Shown: in pieces, positions 1 to 7,880 of the stretch
Numbering within the stretch: position 1 is the first letter of the stretch
Layout of the letters: each line of letters starts with the position of its first letter
From: Streptomyces indicus
GTDB taxonomy: Bacteria; Actinomycetota; Actinomycetes; Streptomycetales; Streptomycetaceae
Reading direction: 5' to 3'
Assembly: GCF_900100315.1 (NCBI RefSeq)
Contig: NZ_FNFF01000013.1
Location: 1 to 64,000 of the forward strand
DNA: 64,000 nt
The notes under the pieces: model-generated
The model's input: only the letters and a program-made list of their open reading frames with translations
Told to the model about the DNA's origin: nothing
Database searches by the model: none
Made by a program: the position numbers and the translations under genes

Positions 1-66
1 CGGGCAACCGCAGCACCATCCGGCGGGTCACGAAGAGCGACGGCCCCCGGACGTCATCTCACCCAC

Positions 67-160
67 GGGGTGCAGGGGCGGAGCCCCGCCGGGGTGCAGG
101 GGCGGAGCCCCGGAGAGGAGGCTGGGGCGGAGCCCCGGAGAGGAGGCGGGGGCGTCAGCC
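67..160. repeat. Tandem GGGGCGGAGCCCC hairpin repeats
   Basis: Two 22-base copies (67-88 and 91-112) and two 24-base copies (99-122 and 124-147) overlap. Each carries the self-complementary core GGGGCGGAGCCCC, and a related stem GGGGGC-GTCA-GCCCCC closes the block at about 148-160. Folded, this is a row of four small hairpins. Similar cores occur at 3486-3503 and inside the P450 gene near 14045. It is probably a dispersed Streptomyces intergenic repeat. Bases 1-66 hold no ORF I can assign. Confidence 0.7.
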
Positions 161-214
161 CCCGCACCACCCCACCGTAGCGGAGCGGCGGAGCACCTCG
201 CCCGTGCGGGCCGC

Positions 215-295
215 GGCGCCCACAGCCACGTACCGGCGAAGGGCGCCCACAGTCACGTACAAGCGAACGGCGCCCACCACCCCGTACAAAGAACT
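215..295. repeat. Three 27-bp tandem repeats downstream of fabI
   Basis: Units at 215-241, 242-268 and 269-295 share the start GGCGCCCAC and the block CGTAC. Units 1 and 2 differ at only a few positions and unit 3 is more diverged. The array runs up to the fabI stop codon on its 3' side. The 27-base period is nine codons, but I see no supported coding frame. Role unknown. Confidence 0.65.
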
Positions 296-1067
296 ACGCG
301 CCGATCGCGTGCAGTCCCCCGTCCACGTGGACGATCTCGCCCGTCGTCTTCGGGAACCAGTCCGAGAGCAGGGCCACGACGCCGCGGCCGGCCGGCTCCG
401 GGTCGTCCAGCTTCCACTCGAGCGGGGAGCGCGAGTCCCAGACCGCGGCCAGTTCGCCGAAGCCCGGGATGGACTTCGCGGCCATCGAGCCGAGCGGGCC
501 GGCCGAGACCAGGTTGCAGCGGATGTCGTGCTTGCCCAGGTCACGCGCCATGTAGCGGCTCGTGGCCTCCAGGGCGGCCTTGGCCGGGCCCATCCAGTCG
601 TACTGCGGCCAGGCGAACTTCGCGTCGAAGGTGAGGCCGACGACGGACCCGCCCTCGGTCATCAGCGGCATCAGCGCCATCGTCAGCGACTTCAGCGAGA
701 AGGCCGAGACGTGCATGGCGGTCGAGACGGACTCGAACGGCGTGTTCAGGAAGTTGCCGCCGAGGGCGTCCTGCGGCGCGAAGCCGATGGAGTGCACGAC
801 ACCGTCGAGACGGTCGCCGAGCACCTCACGGACCTGGCCCTCCAGACGCGCGAGGTGCTCGTCGTTGGACACGTCCAGCTCGAGGACCTTGACGTCCGGG
901 TTGGGCAGCTTCTTCGCGATGCGCTCGGTCAGCGTCGGCCGCGGCCATGCGGTGAGGATGATCTCCGCGCCCTGCTCCTGGGCCAGCTTGGCCGTGTGGA
1001 AGGCGATGGAGGACTCCATCAGCACACCGGTGATGAGGATCTTCTTGCCCTCGAGGATTCCAGCCAT
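294..1067 (-). CDS. fabI: Enoyl-[acyl-carrier-protein] reductase (NADH), InhA/FabI type
   Basis: Catalyses the last reduction of each type II fatty acid elongation cycle, enoyl-ACP to acyl-ACP, in the cytoplasm. The 257-residue protein has the divergent FabI nucleotide loop near residues 13-20 (TGVLMESSIA) instead of the classical SDR glycine motif. Its catalytic pair Tyr156 and Lys163 is spaced as in mycobacterial InhA (Y-x-W-M-x3-K). It starts with ATG five bases after the fabG stop, so the two are one operon. The length is normal for the family and nothing looks broken. Confidence 0.96.
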   Translation of the reverse strand: MAGILEGKKILITGVLMESSIAFHTAKLAQEQGAEIILTAWPRPTLTERIAKKLPNPDVKVLELDVSNDEHLARLEGQVREVLGDRLDGVVHSIGFAPQDALGGNFLNTPFESVSTAMHVSAFSLKSLTMALMPLMTEGGSVVGLTFDAKFAWPQYDWMGPAKAALEATSRYMARDLGKHDIRCNLVSAGPLGSMAAKSIPGFGELAAVWDSRSPLEWKLDDPEPAGRGVVALLSDWFPKTTGEIVHVDGGLHAIGA

Positions 1068-1072
1068 GGTGA

Positions 1073-1789
1073 TCAGTGACCCATTCCCAGTCCGCCGTCA
1101 ACCGGGATGACGGCACCAGTGATGTACGAAGCGTTGTCGGACGCCAGGAACTGGACCGCCGCGGCGATCTCCTCCGGCTGCGCGTACCGGCCGAGCGGCA
1201 CCTGCGAGACGATGCCCGCGCGCTGCTCGTCGGTGAGGACCTTGGTCATGTCGGTGTCGACGAAACCGGGCGCCACGACGTTGAAAGTGATGTTGCGCGA
1301 GCCGAGCTCACGGGCGAGGGAGCGCGCGAAGCCGACGAGGGCGGCCTTGGAGGCGGCGTAGTTGGCCTGGCCCGCGGAGCCGAGCAGGCCCACGACCGAC
1401 GAGATCAGGACGACGCGGCCCTTCTTCGCGCGCAGCATGCCGCGGTTGGCGCGCTTGACCACGCGGAACGTGCCGGTGAGGTTGGTGTCGAGGACGGACG
1501 TGAAGTCCTCCTCGGACATCCGCATGAGGAGCTGGTCCTTGGTGACGCCGGCGTTGGCGACGAGCACCTCGACGGGACCGTGCTTCTCCTCGATCTCCTT
1601 GTAGGCCTGGTCCACCTGCTCGCTGTCGGTGATGTCGCACTTGACGGCGAGGAGACCCAGCTTCTCGAGCTCCGCGGGGTCGCCCGAGCGGTATGTGATC
1701 GCGACCTTGTCGCCTGCCTCCACGAAGGCCTGGGCGATGGCGAGGCCGATGCCCCGGTTTCCTCCGGTGACGAGAACCGAGCGGCTCAA
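1073..1789 (-). CDS. fabG: 3-oxoacyl-[acyl-carrier-protein] reductase
   Basis: SDR enzyme that reduces 3-oxoacyl-ACP with NADPH in fatty acid elongation. It has the nucleotide loop TGGNRGIG at residues 8-15, NAG at 79-81, and catalytic Tyr144 and Lys148 in the YxxxK motif. I chose a TTG start at 1789 because an AAAGGG-type ribosome site lies just upstream and the SDR fold begins at once (SRSVLVTGG). The open frame continues to 1930, but that extension overlaps the divergent tldD gene and looks non-coding. The gene precedes fabI by five bases, giving a two-gene elongation operon. Confidence 0.93.
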   Translation of the reverse strand: MSRSVLVTGGNRGIGLAIAQAFVEAGDKVAITYRSGDPAELEKLGLLAVKCDITDSEQVDQAYKEIEEKHGPVEVLVANAGVTKDQLLMRMSEEDFTSVLDTNLTGTFRVVKRANRGMLRAKKGRVVLISSVVGLLGSAGQANYAASKAALVGFARSLARELGSRNITFNVVAPGFVDTDMTKVLTDEQRAGIVSQVPLGRYAQPEEIAAAVQFLASDNASYITGAVIPVDGGLGMGH

Positions 1790-1917
1790 CGGATCACCCT
1801 TTCGATAGTGGTCGGATACCCGGAAACTTATCTGGCCCGCCTCGGTTACGGAGAATCGGTCACCCACAGTGGCTCGGAGCAGTCCCTGTCGGGTCCCTAC
1901 AGAAAGCTGGTGCCGTA

Positions 1918-3453
1918 GTGCCGCAAGCACCTCACGCCCTCGACGCGACCTTTACCGCACTTCCGCTGCGCGCGCTCGCCGACGCCGCGCTGGCCCGGGC
2001 CCGTGCGCTCGGCGCGGAGCACGCCGACTTCCGCATGGAGCGGGTGCGCAGCGCGGCCTGGCGGCTGCGGGACGCGAAGCCGTCCGGTTCGTCGGACACC
2101 ACAGATCTCGGCTATGCCGTACGAGTGGTGCACGGCGGGGCCTGGGGCTTCGCCTCCGGGGTCGATCTGACGATGGACGCCGCCGCGAAGGTGGCCTCGC
2201 AGGCCGTCGCCATGGCGAAGCTGTCGGCGCAGGTCATCGCGGCGGCGGGGTCGGATGAACGCGTGGAGCTGGCTGCGGAGCCCGTGCATGCCGACAAGGA
2301 GTGGGTCTCCTCGTACGAGATCAATCCCTTCGACGTGCCGGACACCGAGAAGACGGCGCTGCTCGCCGACTGGAGCGCGCGGCTGCTCCGCGCCGAGGGG
2401 GTCGCGCATGTGGACGCCTCGCTCCTGACGGTGCAGGAGAACAAGTTCTACGCGGACACGGCCGGCACCGTCACCACGCAGCAACGGGTGCGGCTGCACC
2501 CGGAGTTGACGGCCACGGCGGTGGACGAGCGGACCGGCGAGTTCGACTCGATGCGCACCATCGCGCCGCCGGTGGGCCGCGGCTGGGAGTACCTCGTCGG
2601 CGGAGCGGTGTGGGACTGGGACGCCGAGCTGGCGCAGATCCCGGAGTTCCTGGCCGAGAAGATGCGGGCGCCGAGTGTGGAGGCGGGGCGCTACGACCTC
2701 GTCGTGGATCCCTCGAATCTCTGGCTGACCATCCACGAGTCGATCGGGCACGCGACCGAGCTGGACCGTGCGCTCGGTTACGAGGCGGCGTACGCGGGCA
2801 CGTCGTTCGCCACCTTCGACCAGCTCGGCAAGTTGAAGTACGGCTCCGAGATCATGAACGTGACCGGTGACCGCACCGCCGAGCACGGCCTCGCGACCGT
2901 CGGGTACGACGACGAGGGCGTCGAGGGCCAGTCCTGGGATCTGGTGAAGGACGGGACGCTGGTGGGCTACCAGCTGGACCGCCGGATCGCGAAGCTCACC
3001 GGCTTCGAGCGGTCCAACGGCTGTGCGTACGCGGACTCCCCCGGCCATGTCCCCGTGCAGCGGATGGCCAACGTGTCGTTGCAGCCCGCGCCCGCGGGGC
3101 CCACGACCGACGAGCTGATCGCGGGCGTCGAGCGCGGGATCTATGTGGTCGGCGACCGGTCCTGGTCCATCGACATGCAGCGCTACAACTTCCAGTTCAC
3201 CGGTCAGCGCTTCTTCCGGATCGAGAACGGCCGGCTCGCGGGCCAGCTGCGCGATGTGGCGTACCAGGCGACGACCACCGACTTCTGGGGTTCGATGGCG
3301 GCGGTCGGCGGCCCGGACACGTATGTGCTCGGCGGCGCCTTCAACTGCGGCAAGGCGCAGCCCGGCCAGGTGGCGGCGGTGTCGCACGGCTGCCCCTCGG
3401 CCCTCTTCCAGAACGTGAACATCCTCAACACCACGCAGGAGGCGGGTCGATGA
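1918..3453 (+). CDS. tldD: TldD family metalloprotease subunit
   Basis: Larger partner of the TldD/TldE heterodimeric protease, a zinc enzyme that in other bacteria trims unfolded peptides and matures some modified peptides (microcin B17, CcdA degradation). The 511-residue protein carries the zinc motif HESIGH, with ligands His273 and His278 and catalytic Glu274. GTG start at 1918. The C-terminus LNTTQEAGR is typical, but the DNA encoding it is copied again 107 bases downstream, just before tldE. Its stop overlaps the ATG of a 36-residue ORF instead of tldE itself. Confidence 0.93.
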   Translation: MPQAPHALDATFTALPLRALADAALARARALGAEHADFRMERVRSAAWRLRDAKPSGSSDTTDLGYAVRVVHGGAWGFASGVDLTMDAAAKVASQAVAMAKLSAQVIAAAGSDERVELAAEPVHADKEWVSSYEINPFDVPDTEKTALLADWSARLLRAEGVAHVDASLLTVQENKFYADTAGTVTTQQRVRLHPELTATAVDERTGEFDSMRTIAPPVGRGWEYLVGGAVWDWDAELAQIPEFLAEKMRAPSVEAGRYDLVVDPSNLWLTIHESIGHATELDRALGYEAAYAGTSFATFDQLGKLKYGSEIMNVTGDRTAEHGLATVGYDDEGVEGQSWDLVKDGTLVGYQLDRRIAKLTGFERSNGCAYADSPGHVPVQRMANVSLQPAPAGPTTDELIAGVERGIYVVGDRSWSIDMQRYNFQFTGQRFFRIENGRLAGQLRDVAYQATTTDFWGSMAAVGGPDTYVLGGAFNCGKAQPGQVAAVSHGCPSALFQNVNILNTTQEAGR

Positions 3454-3563
3454 GCGTCAGCCACGGAATCGGCTGGGGGTCCGGGGGCCCGCGGCGGAGC
3501 CGCTGGTGTCACGCCCCGGGAAAGCACAGTCTCAACACGACGCAGGAGGCCGGTCGATGAGCG
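3425..3563 (+). repeat. Imperfect direct repeat at the tldD/tldE junction
   Basis: Copy 1 is 3425-3456 and copy 2 is 3532-3563: 32 bases with two mismatches and an offset of 107. Both copies include a purine-rich ribosome site (GCAGGAGG) and an ATGA overlap. Because 107 is not a multiple of three, the duplication would have separated tldE from its coupling site, but the insert itself is open in the bridging frame. Confidence 0.8.
3450..3560 (+). CDS. Short coupling ORF between tldD and tldE (36 aa)
   Basis: Its ATG overlaps the tldD stop (ATGA at 3450-3453) and its own stop overlaps the tldE ATG (ATGA at 3557-3560). It ends in LNTTQEAGR, the same nine residues as TldD, because the 32-base junction (3425-3456) is repeated with two mismatches at 3532-3563. 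The insert between copies is GC-rich and includes a GGCGGAGCC core. The frame is open throughout, so ribosomes could pass from tldD to tldE by two successive overlaps. I do not recognise a protein family. It may be only a translational bridge left by an imperfect tandem duplication. Confidence 0.5.
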   Translation: MSVSHGIGWGSGGPRRSRWCHAPGKHSLNTTQEAGR

Positions 3564-4936
3564 CGCGCAGGAACGGTGTGAGCAAGCCGCACGAGATCGT
3601 GGAGCGTGCCCTCGAACTCTCCACCGCGGACGGGTGCGTGGTCATCGCCGACGAGGAGTCCAGCGCGAATCTGCGCTGGGCGGGCAACGCGCTGACCACC
3701 AACGGTGTGACGCGCGGCCGCACCCTCACCGTCATCGCCACCGTCGACGGCAAGGAGGGCACCGCCTCCGGGGTCGTCTCACGCTCGGCCGTCACGGCGG
3801 CGGACCTGGAGGATCTCGTACGGTCCGCCGAGAAGGCCGCGCGGGACGGCGAACCGGCCGAGGACGCCCAGGAGTTGGTGTCCGGCACGCCCGCGTCGCC
3901 GCGGTTCACGGAGGCGCCGGCCGAGACCTCGTCGGCCGTCTTCGCGGAGTTCGCTCCCGCGCTCGGCGAGGCCTTCGCGCGTGCCCGCGCCGGCGACCGC
4001 GAGCTGTACGGCTTCGCGCACCACGAGATGACTTCGAGCTATGTCGGTACGTCGACAGGGCTGCGTCTGCGGCACGACCAGCCCAACGGCACCCTTGAGC
4101 TCAACGCCAAGTCCCCGGACCGTACGCGCTCGGCGTGGGGCGGGCGCGCGACGCGGGACTTCAAGGATGTGGACCCGGGCGCGCTCGACGCCGAGCTCGC
4201 GCAGCGCCTCGCCTGGGCCGAGCGGCGGATCGAGCTGCCGGCGGGCCGCTACGAGACGCTGCTCCCGCCGACGGCCGTGGCGGACCTGCTGATCTACCAG
4301 TACTGGTCCTCGGCGGGACGGGACGCGGCCGAGGGGCGCACGGTCTTCTCGAAGCCGGGCGGCGGCACGAAAATCGGCGAGCGGCTCAGCGCACTGCCCC
4401 TGACCTTGCGCAGCGACCCGGACGAGCCCGGCCTGGAGTCGGCGCCCTTCGTCATCGCCCACGCCTCGGGGGACACCTCGTCCGTGTTCGACAACGGGCT
4501 GCCCCTCGGGCCCACCGAGTGGATCCGCGAGGGCGAGCTCGCGCAGCTGCTCACCACCCGGCACAGCGCGGGGCTCACCGGGCTGCCGCTCGCCCCCGAC
4601 ATCGACAACCTGATCCTGGAGGGCGGCGAGGACCGCTCGCTGGAGGAGATGGTCGCGGGGACGGAGCGCGGGCTGCTGCTCACCTGCCTCTGGTACATCC
4701 GCGAGGTCGACCCCGCGTCGCTGCTCCTGACCGGTCTGACGCGGGACGGCGTGTACCTCGTCGAGCACGGCGAGGTGGTCGGCGAGGTGAACAACTTCCG
4801 CTTCAACGAGTCGCCGGTCGACCTGCTCGGGCGGGCCACGCAGGCGGGCCGCACGGAGAAGACGCTGCCGCGCGAGTGGGGCGACTACTTCACGCGCGCC
4901 GCGAGCCGCCGCTGCGGGTGCCGGACTTCAACATGA
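3557..4936 (+). CDS. tldE: TldE/PmbA-like metalloprotease subunit, 3' end frameshifted
   Basis: Smaller, non-catalytic partner of TldD in the TldD/E protease. ATG at 3557 follows AGGAGG at normal spacing. The body of the 459-residue product is intact, but the tail reads RRCGCRTST and stops at 4936. In the next frame the DNA reads LRVPDFNMSSVSQGV with a stop at 4957-4959, which matches the tail I expect of actinobacterial TldE proteins. Adding one base between 4904 and 4905 (turning AG into ATG) restores a Met-Pro junction and a 467-residue protein. This is either a real one-base deletion or a sequencing error. Otherwise the family assignment is firm. Confidence 0.85.
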   Translation: MSARRNGVSKPHEIVERALELSTADGCVVIADEESSANLRWAGNALTTNGVTRGRTLTVIATVDGKEGTASGVVSRSAVTAADLEDLVRSAEKAARDGEPAEDAQELVSGTPASPRFTEAPAETSSAVFAEFAPALGEAFARARAGDRELYGFAHHEMTSSYVGTSTGLRLRHDQPNGTLELNAKSPDRTRSAWGGRATRDFKDVDPGALDAELAQRLAWAERRIELPAGRYETLLPPTAVADLLIYQYWSSAGRDAAEGRTVFSKPGGGTKIGERLSALPLTLRSDPDEPGLESAPFVIAHASGDTSSVFDNGLPLGPTEWIREGELAQLLTTRHSAGLTGLPLAPDIDNLILEGGEDRSLEEMVAGTERGLLLTCLWYIREVDPASLLLTGLTRDGVYLVEHGEVVGEVNNFRFNESPVDLLGRATQAGRTEKTLPREWGDYFTRAASRRCGCRTST

Positions 4937-5038
4937 GTTCGGTGAGCCAGGGGGTGTGAGTCACGGGGGTGTGGGTCCGGGGCCGGCCGGGCGGTCTTGC
5001 CGATCGGAATGCGTTCGGCCGTCGTACCCCCGCCCCCA

Positions 5039-5044
5039 TAGACT
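5039..5044 (+). promoter_or_regulatory. Possible -10 element of tyrS
   Basis: TAGACT lies 58 bases before the tyrS start, with a weak -35-like TTCGGC about 19 bases further upstream. I see no T-box specifier arm or conserved T-box sequence in this 140-base leader. Low certainty. Confidence 0.25.
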
Positions 5045-5101
5045 GGTGCAGCGCCCCGGCTAACCGCGGGCGCTTCACCACTCCCGAGGAGAACCAGGAC
5101 C

Positions 5102-6370
5102 GTGACGGACATCGTCGACGAGCTGAAGTGGCGCGGCCTTTTCGCCCAGTCCACTGACGAAGACGCCCTGCGCAAGGCGCTCGCGGACGGCCCCGTCACG
5201 TATTACTGCGGCTTCGACCCGACCGCGGCGAGCCTGCACGTGGGCCACCTCGTCCAGGTCCTCACGCTGCGCCGGCTGCAGCAGGCCGGGCACAAGCCGC
5301 TCGCCCTGGTGGGCGGCGCGACCGGCCAGATCGGCGACCCGCGCCCGACGGCCGAGCGCACGCTGAACGACCCGGCGGTCATCGCCGAGTGGGTGCAGCG
5401 GCTGCGCGCGCAGATCGAGCCGTTCCTCGACTTCGAGGGCGAGAACGCGGCACAGATGGTGAACAACCTGGACTGGACCGCGGGCATGTCCGCGATCGAG
5501 TTCCTGCGCGACATCGGCAAGCACTTCCGCGTCAACAAGATGCTCACCAAGGACTCGGTGGCCCGCCGCCTGGAGTCCCAGGAGGGCATCAGCTACACGG
5601 AGTTCAGCTACCAGCTCCTTCAGGGCATGGACTTCCTGGAGCTGTACCGGCGCTACGGCTGTGTCATCCAGCAGGGCGGCTCGGACCAGTGGGGCAACCT
5701 GACGGCCGGCATCGACCTGATCCACCGGCTGCACCCCGAGGCGCAGGTGCACTGCTACTCGACGCCGCTGATGGTGAAGTCGGACGGCACCAAGTTCGGC
5801 AAGACCGAGGGCGGGGCCATCTGGCTCGACCCGGAGATGACCACGCCGTACGCGTTCTACCAGTTCTGGCTGAACACGGACGACCGGGACATCTCCACGT
5901 ACATGCGCATCCTGTCCTTCAAGTCCCGCGAGGAGCTCGAAGAGCTGGAGAAGCAGACCGAGGAGCGCCCCCAGGCCCGCGCCGCGCAGCGCGCGCTGGC
6001 CGAGGAGCTCACCACGCTCGTGCACGGCGCCGACCAGTGCGCGGCCGTCATCAACGCCTCCAAGGCGCTGTTCGGCCAGGGCGAGCTCGCCGACCTGGAC
6101 GAGGCCACGCTGGCCGCCGCCCTGTCCGAGCTGCCGCACGCCGAGGTCACCGAGCTCGGCCTGGTCACGGACCTGTTCGCCGAGGTCGGCCTGGTCGCGT
6201 CGAAGTCGGCCGCGCGCCGCACCGTGAAGGAGGGCGGCGCGTACGTGAACAACGTCAAGGTCGCCGCCGAGGACGCGGTCGCCACCCGGGACCAGCTGCT
6301 GCACGGCCGCTGGCTGGTGCTGCGGCGCGGCAAGAGGAACCTGGCGGCGATCGAGGTCGCCGCCGGCTGA
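5102..6370 (+). CDS. tyrS: Tyrosine--tRNA ligase
   Basis: Charges tRNA-Tyr in the cytoplasm. It is a class I synthetase of 422 residues, the usual bacterial TyrS length. The HIGH-type motif is HVGHL at 46-50 and the KMSKS-type loop is KFGKT near 230-234. The tyrosine pocket signature GFDPTA is at 37-42. The C-terminal S4-like RNA-binding domain is complete (TVKEGGAYVNN and what follows). GTG start at 5102 preceded by GAGGAGAA. It stands alone as a single-gene unit closed by a strong hairpin at 6501-6534. Confidence 0.97.
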   Translation: MTDIVDELKWRGLFAQSTDEDALRKALADGPVTYYCGFDPTAASLHVGHLVQVLTLRRLQQAGHKPLALVGGATGQIGDPRPTAERTLNDPAVIAEWVQRLRAQIEPFLDFEGENAAQMVNNLDWTAGMSAIEFLRDIGKHFRVNKMLTKDSVARRLESQEGISYTEFSYQLLQGMDFLELYRRYGCVIQQGGSDQWGNLTAGIDLIHRLHPEAQVHCYSTPLMVKSDGTKFGKTEGGAIWLDPEMTTPYAFYQFWLNTDDRDISTYMRILSFKSREELEELEKQTEERPQARAAQRALAEELTTLVHGADQCAAVINASKALFGQGELADLDEATLAAALSELPHAEVTELGLVTDLFAEVGLVASKSAARRTVKEGGAYVNNVKVAAEDAVATRDQLLHGRWLVLRRGKRNLAAIEVAAG

Positions 6371-6412
6371 CCCGCCGTACGCCGGCGTACGCAGCGTCGT
6401 ACGCACGGGGCC

Positions 6413-6486
6413 CGCGAGAAACCATCCGATCGTACGGGGCCCACGAGAAACCATCCGATCGTACGGGGCCCACGAGAAGCCGTCCG
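6413..6486. repeat. 29-bp direct repeats after tyrS
   Basis: Two near-identical 29-base units (6413-6441 and 6442-6470, core GAGAAACCATCCGATCGTAC) are followed by a partial third unit to 6486. The tandem layout without spacers rules out a CRISPR array. They lie between the tyrS stop and its terminator, so they would be part of the tyrS 3' UTR. Confidence 0.75.
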
Positions 6487-6500
6487 CACGAAGCGACAAG

Positions 6501-6534
6501 AAGAGGGGCCGGTCCACACGGACCGGCCCCTCTT
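6501..6534. terminator. Strong bidirectional terminator between tyrS and glsB
   Basis: A perfect 15-bp stem (AAGAGGGGCCGGTCC with its complement) around the four-base loop ACAC. It lies between two genes that converge here, tyrS on plus and the GlsB-like gene on minus. No U-tract, as usual in Streptomyces. Confidence 0.85.
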
Positions 6535-6547
6535 CACGTGCGGGATG

Positions 6548-6829
6548 TCAGGTGACCTGTCTGCTGCTGCCGCCCTTGACCGCCTTGTAGATCATGTCGC
6601 CCAGGAAGACGAGCACGACCGCCGCCGCGATCTGCAGCGCGTGCCGGCCCCAGTCGATGCCCCGGGTCTCGTCGATGCCGAAACCGGCCGCGAGCGAGTT
6701 GCCGACCACACCGCCGATGATGCCGAGGATCGTCGTCATCCAGAGCGGCATGTGCTGCTTGCCGGGCAGGATCGCCTTCGCGAGCAGGCCCAGCACGAAT
6801 CCCACAATGATCGCCCACAACCAGCCCAT
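6548..6829 (-). CDS. GlsB/YeaQ/YmgE family small membrane stress protein
   Basis: A 93-residue integral membrane protein of the transglycosylase-associated (YeaQ/YmgE) family. It has three hydrophobic segments (about 3-20, 32-50 and 66-83) and the family pattern GxxxGxLAxxILPG near residues 10-24. The family is linked to stress responses, but its biochemical role is not settled. I placed the start at ATG 6829 because AGGAGG precedes it at ideal spacing. The open frame runs further upstream but without a ribosome site. Confidence 0.85.
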   Translation of the reverse strand: MGWLWAIIVGFVLGLLAKAILPGKQHMPLWMTTILGIIGGVVGNSLAAGFGIDETRGIDWGRHALQIAAAVVLVFLGDMIYKAVKGGSSRQVT

Positions 6830-7043
6830 GACCGCCTCCTCATATGCGCACGGGTGAGCAGTACGGCCAGTCTCCGCCCCTGCGCCATACGGCGCATGTC
6901 GGGCAGACCCATACGCGGTACGGCGCAGGCCGTCCGCCCGGGCCGGAGCCAACCCGGTCTCGAATGCTGCGCAGGCCGGGCGTACCGTGGAGCCGTGTCC
7001 GGTCCGGGGAGAGTCCGGCGGTGTGAGCGGGTGGTGGAACGTG

Positions 7044-7427
7044 ATGCGGAAGCAGCGCACGACGGGCGGAGCAGAGGTTTTCCGGATCACCGGGGCGCGC
7101 CAGTCGCTCGCGGACGACGTACGGGGACGGCAGCGGCGCTACGTCATCTCCATGTCGATCCGCACTCTTTCGGTGATTCTCGCGGCGGTCCTGTGGAACG
7201 TGGAGCGGCATGTCGCGATCGTGGCGCTCGCCGCGGGCATGCTGCTGCCCTACATCGCGGTCGTGATCGCCAACGCCGGGCGGGAGAACGCCCCTTCGCT
7301 GCCCTCGACCTTCGTCCCGGCCCCCGTGCGGCCGGTGCTGCCGCCACCCTCCGTGGCCGACCGTGCGGAATCCGTGCCGGAATCCGCGGCGCGGGAGGGA
7401 CAGGAGGGTTCCGGCACCCGGAGCTGA
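7044..7427 (+). CDS. DUF3099 family membrane protein
   Basis: A 127-residue actinobacterial protein with a basic N-terminal stretch (RGRQRRYVISM) followed by two closely spaced transmembrane segments at about 35-52 and 56-72. The tail is Pro- and Ser-rich and probably cytoplasmic. This matches the DUF3099 layout. Function unknown. The start could be ATG 7044 or the GTG three bases earlier, and neither has a strong ribosome site. A hairpin with a following CCTTTT lies downstream at 7549-7586. Confidence 0.75.
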   Translation: MRKQRTTGGAEVFRITGARQSLADDVRGRQRRYVISMSIRTLSVILAAVLWNVERHVAIVALAAGMLLPYIAVVIANAGRENAPSLPSTFVPAPVRPVLPPPSVADRAESVPESAAREGQEGSGTRS

Positions 7428-7548
7428 CCTGCACCGGTCCGCAAAGCTCAAGAAAAGCTCAGATCAATCATGTAGTTCCGGTGCACCGCACGGGGTCCCC
7501 CGTGACATACTTCGTACGCGCTCCGCATCCCCCGTCGGAGCGACGGAC

Positions 7549-7586
7549 CGACGCCGGGCAGCTCCCCCCGTGGCTGCTCGGCGTCG
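7549..7586 (+). terminator. Hairpin terminator after the DUF3099 gene
   Basis: A 14-bp stem with one mismatch (CGACGCCGGGCAGC against GCTGCTCGGCGTCG), a ten-base loop, and a following CCTTTT run, which is unusually rho-independent-like for this genome. Confidence 0.65.
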
Positions 7587-7602
7587 CCTTTTCCGGAGCG
7601 TT

Positions 7603-7608
7603 TAGGGT
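7603..7608 (+). promoter_or_regulatory. Possible -10 element for a leaderless transcript
   Basis: TAGGGT ends exactly six bases before the GTG at 7615. That spacing would start the transcript at the initiation codon. There is no ribosome binding site, which fits leaderless translation. No convincing -35 is visible. Confidence 0.4.
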
Positions 7609-7614
7609 TGAGGC

Positions 7615-7848
7615 GTGATCCTCCCCGAACCCTCCCTCGACACCCCTCAGTGCTCCGCCAAGGGCTGCCGGACCGACGCGGTCTGGGTGCTCGCCTGGAA
7701 CAACCCGAAGGTGCACACGCCGGAGCGGCGCAAGACCTGGCTCGCCTGCGAGGAGCACCGCGAGCACCTGTCCCAGTTCCTGGGTGTGCGCGGGTTCTTG
7801 AAGGACGTGGTGCGGCTCGCCGACTGGGAGGCCGCACAGGAGTCGTGA
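7615..7848 (+). CDS. Small conserved Cys/His protein (77 aa), function unknown
   Basis: A short actinobacterial protein with a CSAKGC motif at residues 13-18 and a later CEEH motif, together able to form a one-zinc knuckle. The rest is hydrophilic with a central WxLAWxNP segment. I do not recognise a defined biochemical role. The GTG start lacks a ribosome site but lies at leaderless distance from a TAGGGT element. A very long hairpin follows at 7881-7936, shared with convergent moaA. Confidence 0.7.
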   Translation: MILPEPSLDTPQCSAKGCRTDAVWVLAWNNPKVHTPERRKTWLACEEHREHLSQFLGVRGFLKDVVRLADWEAAQES

Positions 7849-7880
7849 GCCTGTACACCGCAGGGGCCGTACGGCACCTG

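Noticed and set aside
1..66. Possible 3' end of a gene entering from the left
   Set aside because: One plus frame has GC-rich wobble positions for about 17 codons but runs without a stop into the repeats; too short to support a call.
204..1079. 291-codon plus-strand ORF across fabI
   Set aside because: Antisense shadow of fabI; begins in the 27-bp repeats and has no domain.
1790..1930. Longer FabG start at 1930
   Set aside because: It would add 47 residues not found in FabG and overlap divergent tldD. The TTG at 1789 has a ribosome site and fits the fold.
4960..5101. T-box leader upstream of tyrS
   Set aside because: No T-box core sequence, specifier loop or terminator/antiterminator pair is visible, and the spacer is short.
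6413..6486. Direct repeats that might suggest a CRISPR array
   Set aside because: Units are directly adjacent without spacers, fewer than three full copies, and no cas gene is near.
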